The position numbers and the translations under genes are program-made. This document shows, in pieces, positions 1 through 7,367 of a DNA stretch of 47,459 nt. The stretch comes from Bacteroidales bacterium (GTDB taxonomy: Bacteria; Bacteroidota; Bacteroidia; Bacteroidales; P3). Numbering within the stretch: position 1 is the first letter of the stretch; every line of letters starts with the position of its first letter. Location: contig JAFWZP010000111.1 in NCBI GenBank assembly GCA_017522255.1, positions 1-47,459 of the forward strand. The letters run 5' to 3'. A model generated the notes under the pieces. That model saw only the letters and a list, made by a program, of their open reading frames with translations, searched no databases and was not told the DNA's origin.

Positions 1-169
1 AAAGAAAGTAAAAATCTTTCTAAGAAAATTGCGATTAAGCGAGCGAAGAGCAATGCCAAAGCATTAGCTATTCCGAGCGTTAGCAACTTCGACGAAGTCA
101 ACATGCGCAAATCACCTGCAAAGCAATTTTTAGAAATTGCCTTATCATAACTGCATGGTTGCGGAATTT

Positions 170-256
170 TTGAGCCTTGAGCCTTGGGCTTTGAGCTACG
201 AGCTTTGAGCTTTGGGCTCACCGCTCACTGCTCACCGCTCACTGCCCATTGTTCCA
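170..256. repeat. Tandem degenerate word repeat (GAGCCTTGAGC / CACTGCTCACCGCT)
   Basis: Successive near-copies of GAGCYTTGRGC are followed by alternating CACCGCTCACTGC units. A shorter block with GTGAGCCTTGAGCAATGAGC occurs at about 378-401. This is low-complexity, word-like repetition without regular spacers, so it is not a CRISPR array. Confidence 0.65.
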
Positions 257-342
257 AAAATAGCTATAATTTGCATAGTTAATTAGAAAAAATATAATTA
301 TCTATGCACAATTTTACTATATTTAGTCCGTTATTTGTTGTA

Positions 343-727
343 CTAAAAATGTAATGTTATAATATTTTTTTGGCAGTGAGTTGTGAGCCTTGAGCAATGA
401 GCCGGCATAGCCCGACCGTTGTCCGTTGTTACTCAAAAATGTAATGTAGTAATGTAATAATATTTTTGTGCTTCGCTATCGCTTCGCAGACTACGAGACC
501 ACGAGACGGCTTCCGCCTCGACCGTTGTCTGTTGTCACTCAAAAATGTAATGTTGTTGTAATGTTGTAATATTTTTACTTCGCTAACGCTTCGCAGACTA
601 CAAGACAACGAGACGGCTTCCGCCCCGACCGTTGTCCGTTGTCTGTTGTCCTAAAAAAGTACAGAAAGTAGAGAAACCCTCTATACCCTCACTCCTTTTG
701 TAATGTAGTAATGTAATATTTTTTTTG
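343..727. repeat. Mosaic of two dispersed repeat families
   Basis: Four TGTAATG-type units (near 347, 435, 543 and 697), each ending in an ATATTTTT run, alternate with GC-richer units built from GCTTCGC, AGACTACGAGAC, GGCTTCCGCC and CCGTTGTCCGTTGTC. The last unit (688-727) starts with CTCACTCCTTTTGTAATG, the same text found inverted at 14,603-14,648. Confidence 0.7.
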
Positions 728-828
728 GATTGCAAAATACAACCGGATACTGCTCCGATTATAAAACAAACTGTATTCCTACTACTATTACCTGGCTAAG
801 TTATTATCTTGCTCTTAGAGATTTATAT

Positions 829-1659
829 CTATTGTTCCAACTGCTTGCGATAAACCGATTCCAATGTATTACCGTCTTTGTCTTTCCATACTAGCCAACC
901 ATTGGTGCTGCTACCTATGCAAAAGTCAGCAGCAGTACTTGAACTTGAGAAAGTTTTATCGGATGTCATTACCAATTTGTCTCCATCTAGTTCGGTATAT
1001 TCTTGTAATATACTTTCTCGTTTTTCTTTCCAGTTGAATGATGGAACTGTCGTTTTTGAAATTACACTACCTTTCAACACTGTAAAACCATTGGAGCTGT
1101 AGAATCCTTTAGCATCACAACCTCTTCCATTGGTATAAAACAAATGTTCCACTTTGGGTTGCGACACTTCAAAGATGTTACAACCTATAAACAATGCAAG
1201 AAACTTAACATCCTCAAAGAACTCATCCATTGAATCCTGTTGATATTCGGGCAAATTTGGAGCTTTGGGTGTTTGCTTATTATCTCTCAATACAAAGGTA
1301 TTTGCTTTTTTGGCTTCTACTATTGCTTTGTGTTCTAGATATTGTACGTCGGCTTTGGTCATATCGGCATCTTTCGATACGAATATAAGAGCCTTTTGCC
1401 AAAAAGATTTCTTACTGTCGTGGTCTTTCACACGCTCGCGAAAATTCTCAGTCTCGCCAATGTAAGCCTGAGGCTTTGTTGCTTCATCTTCGCCTATCAA
1501 TATATAGAATGCAGGTTTATGTAATTTCTCTTGCGTATTCAGATATGAGAGGTTCGACCGTGGTACAACAAACATCTGGCAAATCTTATTGCTTATAAAT
1601 ACATACTGTGTTCCTTTAGGATCTCCATCTATCAGATATGTAGTTACTGTTTTGCCCAT
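829..1659 (-). CDS. GIY-YIG nuclease family protein with DUF4357 domain
   Basis: This 276-residue protein has a GIY-YIG-like core: FYILIG at residues 51-56, AYIGET at 65-70, an arginine pair in the following helix (74 and 76), and YLEHK around 107-111 supplying the metal-binding Glu109. The C-terminal third resembles DUF4357 (SSNGFTVLKGS, then GWLVWKDKDG). Proteins of this architecture are common beside restriction-modification genes, though their substrates are mostly unknown. It is the last gene of the minus-strand operon, 4 nt after the HEPN-motif gene, so it is probably co-expressed with the methyltransferases and nuclease upstream. A DNA-cleaving or DNA-repair role is inference. The ATG at 1659 is the natural start. 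Confidence 0.8.
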   Translation of the reverse strand: MGKTVTTYLIDGDPKGTQYVFISNKICQMFVVPRSNLSYLNTQEKLHKPAFYILIGEDEATKPQAYIGETENFRERVKDHDSKKSFWQKALIFVSKDADMTKADVQYLEHKAIVEAKKANTFVLRDNKQTPKAPNLPEYQQDSMDEFFEDVKFLALFIGCNIFEVSQPKVEHLFYTNGRGCDAKGFYSSNGFTVLKGSVISKTTVPSFNWKEKRESILQEYTELDGDKLVMTSDKTFSSSSTAADFCIGSSTNGWLVWKDKDGNTLESVYRKQLEQ

Positions 1660-1663
1660 AAGT

Positions 1664-2350
1664 TTATATTGTTTTTTCTTTCAATAAATAATCTAAATTA
1701 CTTTCTATCATTCCTAGTGATTTTATCAAAAAATTGATATGAGTCTCTAGAGATTTATTCAATTCCACTTTAAGAGGTTTTCTCAAAAAAAATGGAGTAT
1801 ATGCCGCGTATTCAAAATTCCATTTATTGTATAATCCTTTACCTAAAAAATAAAAGTCATTTGTCTCATCATTTCGTCTTGTTCTATTAGAAATTGGGTG
1901 TCCGGATATACAATTTCTTACTTTCCTAATTTTTTCACACTTTCCTCTTCTTTTAATTTTTATTCCAAAAATATATTTCAAAAAAACTATAGCATCTTGT
2001 TGCATATAAATTGCTTGCAATATTCCATACAATGAAAGTCGAGAAAACTTTTTATACTCTTCCTCTTCCATGTCTATATAATTAATTATTGCATCAGAAC
2101 AATCATCTATAGTATCGAGAGCTGTTATTATAATTTGAAAGCTATTCCAATTCTTATTACTCCATTCGGTATATTTAGAGCTGCAGATTTCTCTATTTAT
2201 TTGTTCTGATAATACTTTTATCGCTAGTAGCTTTTCTTTGATACCTTCACTCGGCATCGTATTCTCCTTAGCTTTCTCAATAATATATTCATATTTATTG
2301 TCTAAGCTACCATCGCCATTAACAACTTGTACTTCTATATTTTCTCCCAT
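1664..2350 (-). CDS. HEPN-motif protein of unknown function in the R-M operon
   Basis: I do not recognise the family. The 228-residue protein looks largely alpha-helical and has no signal peptide or membrane helix. Around residues 141-152 it has IRKVRNCISGHP, which fits the HEPN catalytic motif R-X(4-6)-H (Arg145, His151) with a polar residue right after the Arg. HEPN proteins are often metal-independent RNases in toxin-antitoxin, abortive-infection and other defence loci, but catalytically inert members exist. The gene ends 4 nt before the GIY-YIG gene and begins 128 nt after the beta-class methyltransferase, so its own promoter in that gap is possible. An RNase role is inference. Confidence 0.6.
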   Translation of the reverse strand: MGENIEVQVVNGDGSLDNKYEYIIEKAKENTMPSEGIKEKLLAIKVLSEQINREICSSKYTEWSNKNWNSFQIIITALDTIDDCSDAIINYIDMEEEEYKKFSRLSLYGILQAIYMQQDAIVFLKYIFGIKIKRRGKCEKIRKVRNCISGHPISNRTRRNDETNDFYFLGKGLYNKWNFEYAAYTPFFLRKPLKVELNKSLETHINFLIKSLGMIESNLDYLLKEKTI

Positions 2351-2478
2351 AATCTATTTACTAAATTTCAACTAGCTAATTTTCTTTAAAATAGTCTGAT
2401 AATTTCTCTGTCTTATTATTCATTTTACGCCCTCACGAAGTTATTTACCCATTTTCCGAGCTTTCATCACATTATATA

Positions 2479-3657
2479 TTAATCATATATTCCAACAATA
2501 TCATGTAAAGGACGAATTTTTGCTCGGTAAGTATTAATACGTTGTTTAAGATTTGGTTGCTTGGATATTTCAATCTCTTTTGAATTGTCGAAATGTAAAA
2601 CAACATAATATGGGGCATGCTCAGGGTGGAAACCATACTCTTCAAGCGTTTCCTTTGTCCAAATTTGGAAATGACCTTTGGTTTTCAAGCGAAACAAATG
2701 GCAATCTTCACCACCTGTATGCAGAAGTACATATTGCATATGCTCAAATCCAGGCGTTACCAACAATGAGCCTTTTGAATCTCCTGCACGAAGATAGCAA
2801 ATACCTTTCTCCATCATCAGTTGCTTAGTTTCTTTGCGAGTGTGGTTAACCATGACCATAACCTCATCAGGATTTTCAGACATTTTACGGAAAATCTTTT
2901 GTGCCATTACTGGGTCATCTATTTCTTTTCGTCGCCGAATACCATAATCTAAATACTCTTGACTTTGATCTATGCCGATGAAATTTCGACCCAACAAGTT
3001 GGCAGCTATACCAGTAGTGCAACTGCCTGCAAATGGGTCGAGAATTGTATCATCTTGGTGTGTGCTTGCAAGAATAATTCGGTACAAGAGTCGTAAAGGC
3101 TTTTGTGTGGGATGCTTACCGCAACGTTTTTCCCATAATGAAACGGTTGGAATTCTCCACACATCAGGCAATGGTGTACCACCGTTTATTTGTTTCATCA
3201 ATTCATAATTATAAAAATGTTGAATTTTATGACACTTTCTTGCCCAAACAATGTATTCCGCCGAATAGCTTAATCTATCGTCTGCATACGTTGTCGGCGG
3301 ATCGGTTTTATTCCAAACAACCATATTTAGAATTTTGAATCCTAATTCATCAAGGCATGTAGCTACAGAAAAAATATTGTGATATGATCCACACACCCAA
3401 ATTGTTCCATCATCTTTCAATAGTCTTCTTGCTTCAGTCAGCCAAGAACGATTGAATTCATTCTTTTCGTCTAAGTTTCTAACTCTATCCCAATCTCCTT
3501 TGTCAAAAGTAGTGTAAACATCTTTTATTTTCACACGCTCTTTACCTGTTGATAGAAAATAAGGCGGGTCTGCAAATATCATATTGATGAACTTTGCAGG
3601 CATTTTCTGCATCTGGGTTATGCAATCATTGTTGTATGTAATAAAAGATGCATTCAT
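2479..3657 (-). CDS. Beta-class N6-adenine DNA methyltransferase
   Basis: The 392-residue protein carries DPPY at residues 30-33 (catalytic motif IV) and, about 175 residues later, DPFAGSCTTG (the AdoMet-binding motif I) after HPTQKP. That order, motif IV before motif I with target recognition between them, defines the beta class of amino-methyltransferases (HinfI/CcrM-like). The C-terminal 140 residues after the catalytic core are probably an extra recognition domain. DPPY predicts adenine N6 methylation, or less often cytosine N4. The start lies 1 nt after the stop of the restriction nuclease gene, so the pair is almost certainly co-translated. The recognition sequence cannot be read from the protein. 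Confidence 0.88.
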   Translation of the reverse strand: MNASFITYNNDCITQMQKMPAKFINMIFADPPYFLSTGKERVKIKDVYTTFDKGDWDRVRNLDEKNEFNRSWLTEARRLLKDDGTIWVCGSYHNIFSVATCLDELGFKILNMVVWNKTDPPTTYADDRLSYSAEYIVWARKCHKIQHFYNYELMKQINGGTPLPDVWRIPTVSLWEKRCGKHPTQKPLRLLYRIILASTHQDDTILDPFAGSCTTGIAANLLGRNFIGIDQSQEYLDYGIRRRKEIDDPVMAQKIFRKMSENPDEVMVMVNHTRKETKQLMMEKGICYLRAGDSKGSLLVTPGFEHMQYVLLHTGGEDCHLFRLKTKGHFQIWTKETLEEYGFHPEHAPYYVVLHFDNSKEIEISKQPNLKQRINTYRAKIRPLHDIVGIYD

Positions 3658-3658
3658 T

Positions 3659-5059
3659 TTAGTTCCAATAATCCAATAAGTTCTGTATGGCTCGTTTGAA
3701 TAATTTAGGTGCTTTAATACCTAAAACAAGTTTTCCTTTTTGGTTAAGAAGGAATCCAACTTGAATTTCAGCTATTGTTTCTTCTTGACTTCCATATAAC
3801 ACTACAGTTCGCACAATTTTGTATTTGGTGTAGTACTTTTTCAAATATAGGTTATCGAAAGCGTCATAGCCAGCGAGTTCATTTATGCCATTCTGACGAA
3901 ATTCGTATTTCTTACCCTCGATAGTTATTGCTTCAGTTTCCGTAATGTCAAGTAATACCAAATCGGGAATAGACACAATTTGGTCTTTGTCTCCCGCTTT
4001 ATATTTTGCCCTGTCTGTATATTTTGCTAAAGGAATGCGCTCGCCTTTAGATGTCTGGAAATATCCTTTTTCACATCCAGCATGATTTTCAAATACAGAA
4101 TAGCTTTCTGTAAAATTTTCTACAACAATATGAATGAATATAGTAGCAAGTTTTTCCCCTTTCATATCGTAATGCCAATATTCTTGAGGAAATGTTGCTT
4201 GAGGCACATTCAAATCTAGTAATCCAATATTGAGTTTATTAGCAATTTGTACGAATTTATTCGTTTTGCTAACATGTTTTTGTGACAATCCATGCTGAGT
4301 GATTACAATATTATCTTTCCACCCAAGTTTACGTAAAACAGCTGAAATAATACTCAACGCTCCAATATTAGGGTCATGCGATAGCGAGTTGCTCTTATAT
4401 AATCTTCCTGAGATCTGTATGGTCTTATTGCTCTGTGTGATTAGAATAGGCACATTGCCAGCAGGTGGCCGACGCATTGATTTTTTACATTTGATAACCT
4501 CGTCAATACTTGTGAACGGTTTGAATATGTTTTCATCAAGTTTCTTACCGAGAATTTCAACGCCCAAAGTCAGTAAAAGCCGAGTCCCGAAAATGTATGT
4601 TTCAGTCGGTTTTTCTTTTTGTTCCACTTGCAATGCATACAACATTATTTTTTTAGTTGTAGGATAATAGTTTTGTATGAATACGAATTTTGAGCATCGT
4701 TGAAATACACCAGTGTTTCGACTTTCTTTATCATCGGTTTTGGTTTCTTCTATAGCGTAGAGTGGAACATCAGTTTGTACAGGTTGATTATCTTGGTAGA
4801 AAATCAAGAAGTCAGTAAAACTCGATGCGCCCGATACTGTTTTGATGTAAACTTTATCAACTTTCGCACACGAAAAACCGATGACTTGATAAGTGAAGTC
4901 AAAACATTTATTCTCATCTAACAAGGGTATTATTCTTATATTATCAACAAAAAAGCCACAATTGTAATCTTGGGCAAAATATTTAAATATCATTTCAAGA
5001 ACTTTTATCTTCGGTCGTTCTTCTGTTAATATCCACAGATTTTTTTTTATTGTTGTCAT
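3659..5059 (-). CDS. Probable type II restriction endonuclease (PD-(D/E)XK type)
   Basis: This 466-residue cytosolic protein sits directly between methyltransferase genes. Two stretches could be PD-(D/E)XK nuclease motifs: Asp83 followed by EETK at 104-107, and PD at 365-366 followed by EGK at 381-383. Which one is catalytic is unclear, and they could belong to two lobes. The ATG overlaps the stop of the upstream D12 methyltransferase by four bases (ATGA at 5056-5059), and its stop is 1 nt from the next methyltransferase, a typical tightly coupled R-M arrangement. I do not recognise a named restriction enzyme. The role rests on context plus weak motifs. Confidence 0.65.
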   Translation of the reverse strand: MTTIKKNLWILTEERPKIKVLEMIFKYFAQDYNCGFFVDNIRIIPLLDENKCFDFTYQVIGFSCAKVDKVYIKTVSGASSFTDFLIFYQDNQPVQTDVPLYAIEETKTDDKESRNTGVFQRCSKFVFIQNYYPTTKKIMLYALQVEQKEKPTETYIFGTRLLLTLGVEILGKKLDENIFKPFTSIDEVIKCKKSMRRPPAGNVPILITQSNKTIQISGRLYKSNSLSHDPNIGALSIISAVLRKLGWKDNIVITQHGLSQKHVSKTNKFVQIANKLNIGLLDLNVPQATFPQEYWHYDMKGEKLATIFIHIVVENFTESYSVFENHAGCEKGYFQTSKGERIPLAKYTDRAKYKAGDKDQIVSIPDLVLLDITETEAITIEGKKYEFRQNGINELAGYDAFDNLYLKKYYTKYKIVRTVVLYGSQEETIAEIQVGFLLNQKGKLVLGIKAPKLFKRAIQNLLDYWN

Positions 5060-6120
5060 ATGCTCAAAATGTATAATTGTTCGTATATGTGTTTTTTTGT
5101 CTTTGACAAACCATTGTTATTACTTTTAAATCTAGCATATTGGAATTGCTCCAATTTTACTGAACCATATTTAGATAACATACTAATAATCTCTTCTTGT
5201 GGCATGATACCTTCTGAATTGTAACTCAAAACAAGATGTTTATACTTTGCTTTTTGTGCGACTAACTCTAAATCTCGCAAAGCTGTTTTTGCATTGCAAA
5301 ATGTAGATTTCTTGTTCCCATATTCTCTCATACCTGTAACACCCTTGATAAGAGGATTGTCGTACTTAGCTATTGTTTCAATAAGATGATAGTTTGGTAA
5401 ATACTGACGTTCGTTATATGGTGGATCTAAATACAGAATGTCAGTTTCGATACTATCAATCAAGTCCAAACTATTTTCATTATAAACAACATTCTTTTGT
5501 TTATTATCATGAAATTTTATCTTCCTTAATTCTAGTCTTTTTATAGCCCTTGGATCCCATTTTTTATGAAATGCAGCATAAACTCCAGCGACATTGGCGT
5601 AAAAAGAAACTGTTTCTATCAAACATGCTAAAAGAATATAGTATTCTGATTCTAATAAGAAACCTTTATTATTCCAATCTTCAATTTGTTGACGAATTGC
5701 ATCAATTCGTAATCCATTTTCATTACTAAAATACATGCGTGGCCGATCTAATTCCTTAGTTCCTCCAGGTGTATAATTATTATAAATAAACCCTTTGACA
5801 TCTGGTATATTGTTTAAATAATTAATAACAATATCGATAGGTTCAATAAGCAATTTATCTATATTAGTAATCTGTTTTATTAATGGAATCAATTTATTGA
5901 ATATTGGAATATCATTGTTTTCAATATATGCCTTCTGCAAGCAATATGACATATACATAATATCAGAAGAAAAAACCTTATATCCTAGAGCTTTGTAAAA
6001 ACGAGCAACACTAGTTGTTCCTGAAAAAAAATCAAAAAAAGTATTACCTATTATATTATTATCTAATAATATAATATAAATTTTTTCAACAATATTTTCT
6101 TTATTTCCTATGTATCTCAT
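5056..6120 (-). CDS. D12-class (alpha) N6-adenine DNA methyltransferase A
   Basis: The protein (354 residues) opens with MRYIGNK, the conserved start of D12-class enzymes, followed by FFDFFSGTTSVARF (AdoMet-binding motif I). The catalytic motif DPPYNERQY is at about residues 231-239. The order motif I then motif IV is that of the alpha class (Dam, FokI/DpnII methyltransferases). The DPPYNxRQY form is seen in D12 enzymes paired with nucleases. It is translationally coupled to the nuclease gene by an ATGA overlap, which suggests it is the cognate protector. The gene is markedly AT-rich, with codon use richer in A/T than the primase gene upstream, consistent with separate acquisition of the R-M cassette. 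Confidence 0.9.
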   Translation of the reverse strand: MRYIGNKENIVEKIYIILLDNNIIGNTFFDFFSGTTSVARFYKALGYKVFSSDIMYMSYCLQKAYIENNDIPIFNKLIPLIKQITNIDKLLIEPIDIVINYLNNIPDVKGFIYNNYTPGGTKELDRPRMYFSNENGLRIDAIRQQIEDWNNKGFLLESEYYILLACLIETVSFYANVAGVYAAFHKKWDPRAIKRLELRKIKFHDNKQKNVVYNENSLDLIDSIETDILYLDPPYNERQYLPNYHLIETIAKYDNPLIKGVTGMREYGNKKSTFCNAKTALRDLELVAQKAKYKHLVLSYNSEGIMPQEEIISMLSKYGSVKLEQFQYARFKSNNNGLSKTKKHIYEQLYILSI

Positions 6121-6145
6121 CGTAAAATCTTGAAAAAAATCTTCT

Positions 6146-7081
6146 CTATGGTAAATAATTTGTTATTAAAACTTCGTCTGTAATCTGAACATCTTTATTT
6201 TTAATCTGATAATTAGAATTAGAATAATCTTTACTCAAATGCGTAACAATAAAATCATTAGAATTGATCCAGTGCAACAGAATGTCATTTTTCTTTCCTT
6301 TATGTGTGAGGACATTTGATAATCCAAACTTAATATTTCTTTTATTAAGTCTGGATAAAATATTCAACAGTTTGATTTCTTCTTTATCATTCCAACCTGT
6401 AAATCCACGCTTTCCATCGTTATAAGTTCCTGTTGTAATCAGATATGGCGGATCACAATATACAAAATCTTGAGCAGTACAAACAGTAAGATCGAATTCA
6501 TCAAAATTACAACTTACAAAATCTATCTTCTTACAATGCAATAGATTCAAAAAAGAAAATAAATTTTGCTCCATTTTAACATTAAAAGAACTCCGATTTT
6601 TCCCAAATGGATTATTAAATTCATGAGAATTATTAAATCTAATTTGATGATTAAAAGAATAAGCAACAAGTACAAACAAATCTAAAGGATTACGTTCTGT
6701 ATTGTAGTGTTTTCTCAAATTTTTATATCCTTCATCATTGGTCAAAGAAAGATTATATTGGGCAATTCTTGACTTTATGTGAAAGATAATTTGTTCTTTA
6801 CTTAATAAAGTAAATTCTTTATATAAATCAATTAGGTAGGACAAATTATCATTAAAAATAATTTTTTCTGCATTAATATTGATTCCAACATCACATCCCC
6901 CACAAAACAAATCAACAAATGTATGTATTTTCCTAGGAAACAACGGTAAAAGTTGAGGAAGTAATTTGTATTTTCCTCCAATATAATTCATCGGAGAACG
7001 AACATAATCATGTTTATTAAACGTTTTTACAGATGATGAATTCATCTCAAAAATATTATTTGAAAATAAATATTCTGCCAT
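6146..7081 (-). CDS. D12-class (alpha) N6-adenine DNA methyltransferase B
   Basis: This 311-residue protein has an N-terminal extension of about 30 residues, then MNYIGGKYKLLPQLLPLFP and FVDLFCGGCDVG (motif I), and DPPYLITTGTYND near residues 209-221 (motif IV). This is the Dam-like branch of D12 enzymes. It is the first gene of the minus-strand operon and is followed after 25 nt by methyltransferase A. Two D12 enzymes with one nuclease suggest that the two strands of a non-palindromic site are methylated by separate enzymes, as in FokI-like or HphI-like systems. That reading is inference. A Bacteroidetes-type promoter lies upstream. Confidence 0.9.
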   Translation of the reverse strand: MAEYLFSNNIFEMNSSSVKTFNKHDYVRSPMNYIGGKYKLLPQLLPLFPRKIHTFVDLFCGGCDVGININAEKIIFNDNLSYLIDLYKEFTLLSKEQIIFHIKSRIAQYNLSLTNDEGYKNLRKHYNTERNPLDLFVLVAYSFNHQIRFNNSHEFNNPFGKNRSSFNVKMEQNLFSFLNLLHCKKIDFVSCNFDEFDLTVCTAQDFVYCDPPYLITTGTYNDGKRGFTGWNDKEEIKLLNILSRLNKRNIKFGLSNVLTHKGKKNDILLHWINSNDFIVTHLSKDYSNSNYQIKNKDVQITDEVLITNYLP

Positions 7082-7175
7082 AATGTTATAATCTATTATA
7101 TTCGTTTTTTATTTGTTCTATCTAATACTTTATATTTCAACAATCCCATAAATTCAGTAAATACTTATTCAAACT

Positions 7176-7207
7176 GCAAAGGTACACATTTTTTTCCATT
7201 TTCCAAA
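7176..7207 (-). promoter_or_regulatory. Promoter of the R-M operon
   Basis: Read on the minus strand, TTTG at 7207-7204 is followed after 20 bases (19-20 depending on how the box edge is drawn) by TACCTTTGC at 7184-7176. This matches the Bacteroidetes -33/-7 consensus (TTTG, about 20 bp, TAnnTTTG). It predicts a transcript start near 7170 and a leader of about 90 nt before the first methyltransferase. No other promoter of this quality was seen before base 829. Confidence 0.65.
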
Positions 7208-7220
7208 AAAATATTGTTTC

Positions 7221-7367
7221 GCTCCTTTTGTAATGTTGTAATGTTGTAATATTTGGGCTCAGCTATCGCTTCGCAGACTACAAGACAACGAGACTACAAG
7301 TGGCTGCCGCCCCTCTCGCTGTCTCGTTGACTCGTTGTCCGTTGTCTGGCGTAGCACCGCGAAGCCC
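7221..7367. repeat. Dispersed repeat copy between primase and R-M operon
   Basis: A TTGTAATGTTGTAATG unit (7226-7254) runs into the GC-richer unit: CTATCGCTTCGCAGAC, ACAAGACAACGAGACTAC, GTGGCTGCCGCC, and TCGTTGTCCGTTGTCTGG. It ends one base before the stop codon of the primase gene and contains no gene. Confidence 0.75.

Larger units (their letters stand above)
1..828. other. Repeat-rich spacer at the left end of the accessory island
   Basis: No convincing complete gene is seen. Frame 1 is open from base 1 to a TAA at 148-150 and could be the 3' end of a cut-off gene, but 49 codons is too short to trust. A perfect hairpin (GCAATTT, loop TTAG, AAATTGC) lies at 123-140. Bases 170-256 are tandem variants of GAGCCTTGAGC and CACCGCTCACTGC. 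Bases 343-727 alternate two other word families: TGTAATGTTGTAATATTTTT, and TTCGCAGACTACGAGAC with CCGTTGTCCGTTGTC. The same families fill the gaps up to base 14,650. Confidence 0.6.

Noticed and set aside
1-150. Frame 1 open to a stop at 148-150, possible 3' end of a gene
   Set aside because: 49 codons are not significant, the end forms a hairpin, and no family is recognised; mentioned only in the spacer entry.
343-727. CRISPR-like alternation of repeats and unique stretches
   Set aside because: Units differ in length and sequence, spacers are not of even size, and no cas gene is present.
7082-7220. tRNA or small RNA in the leader of the R-M operon
   Set aside because: No cloverleaf or T-arm consensus was found; only a promoter and A/T-rich leader.
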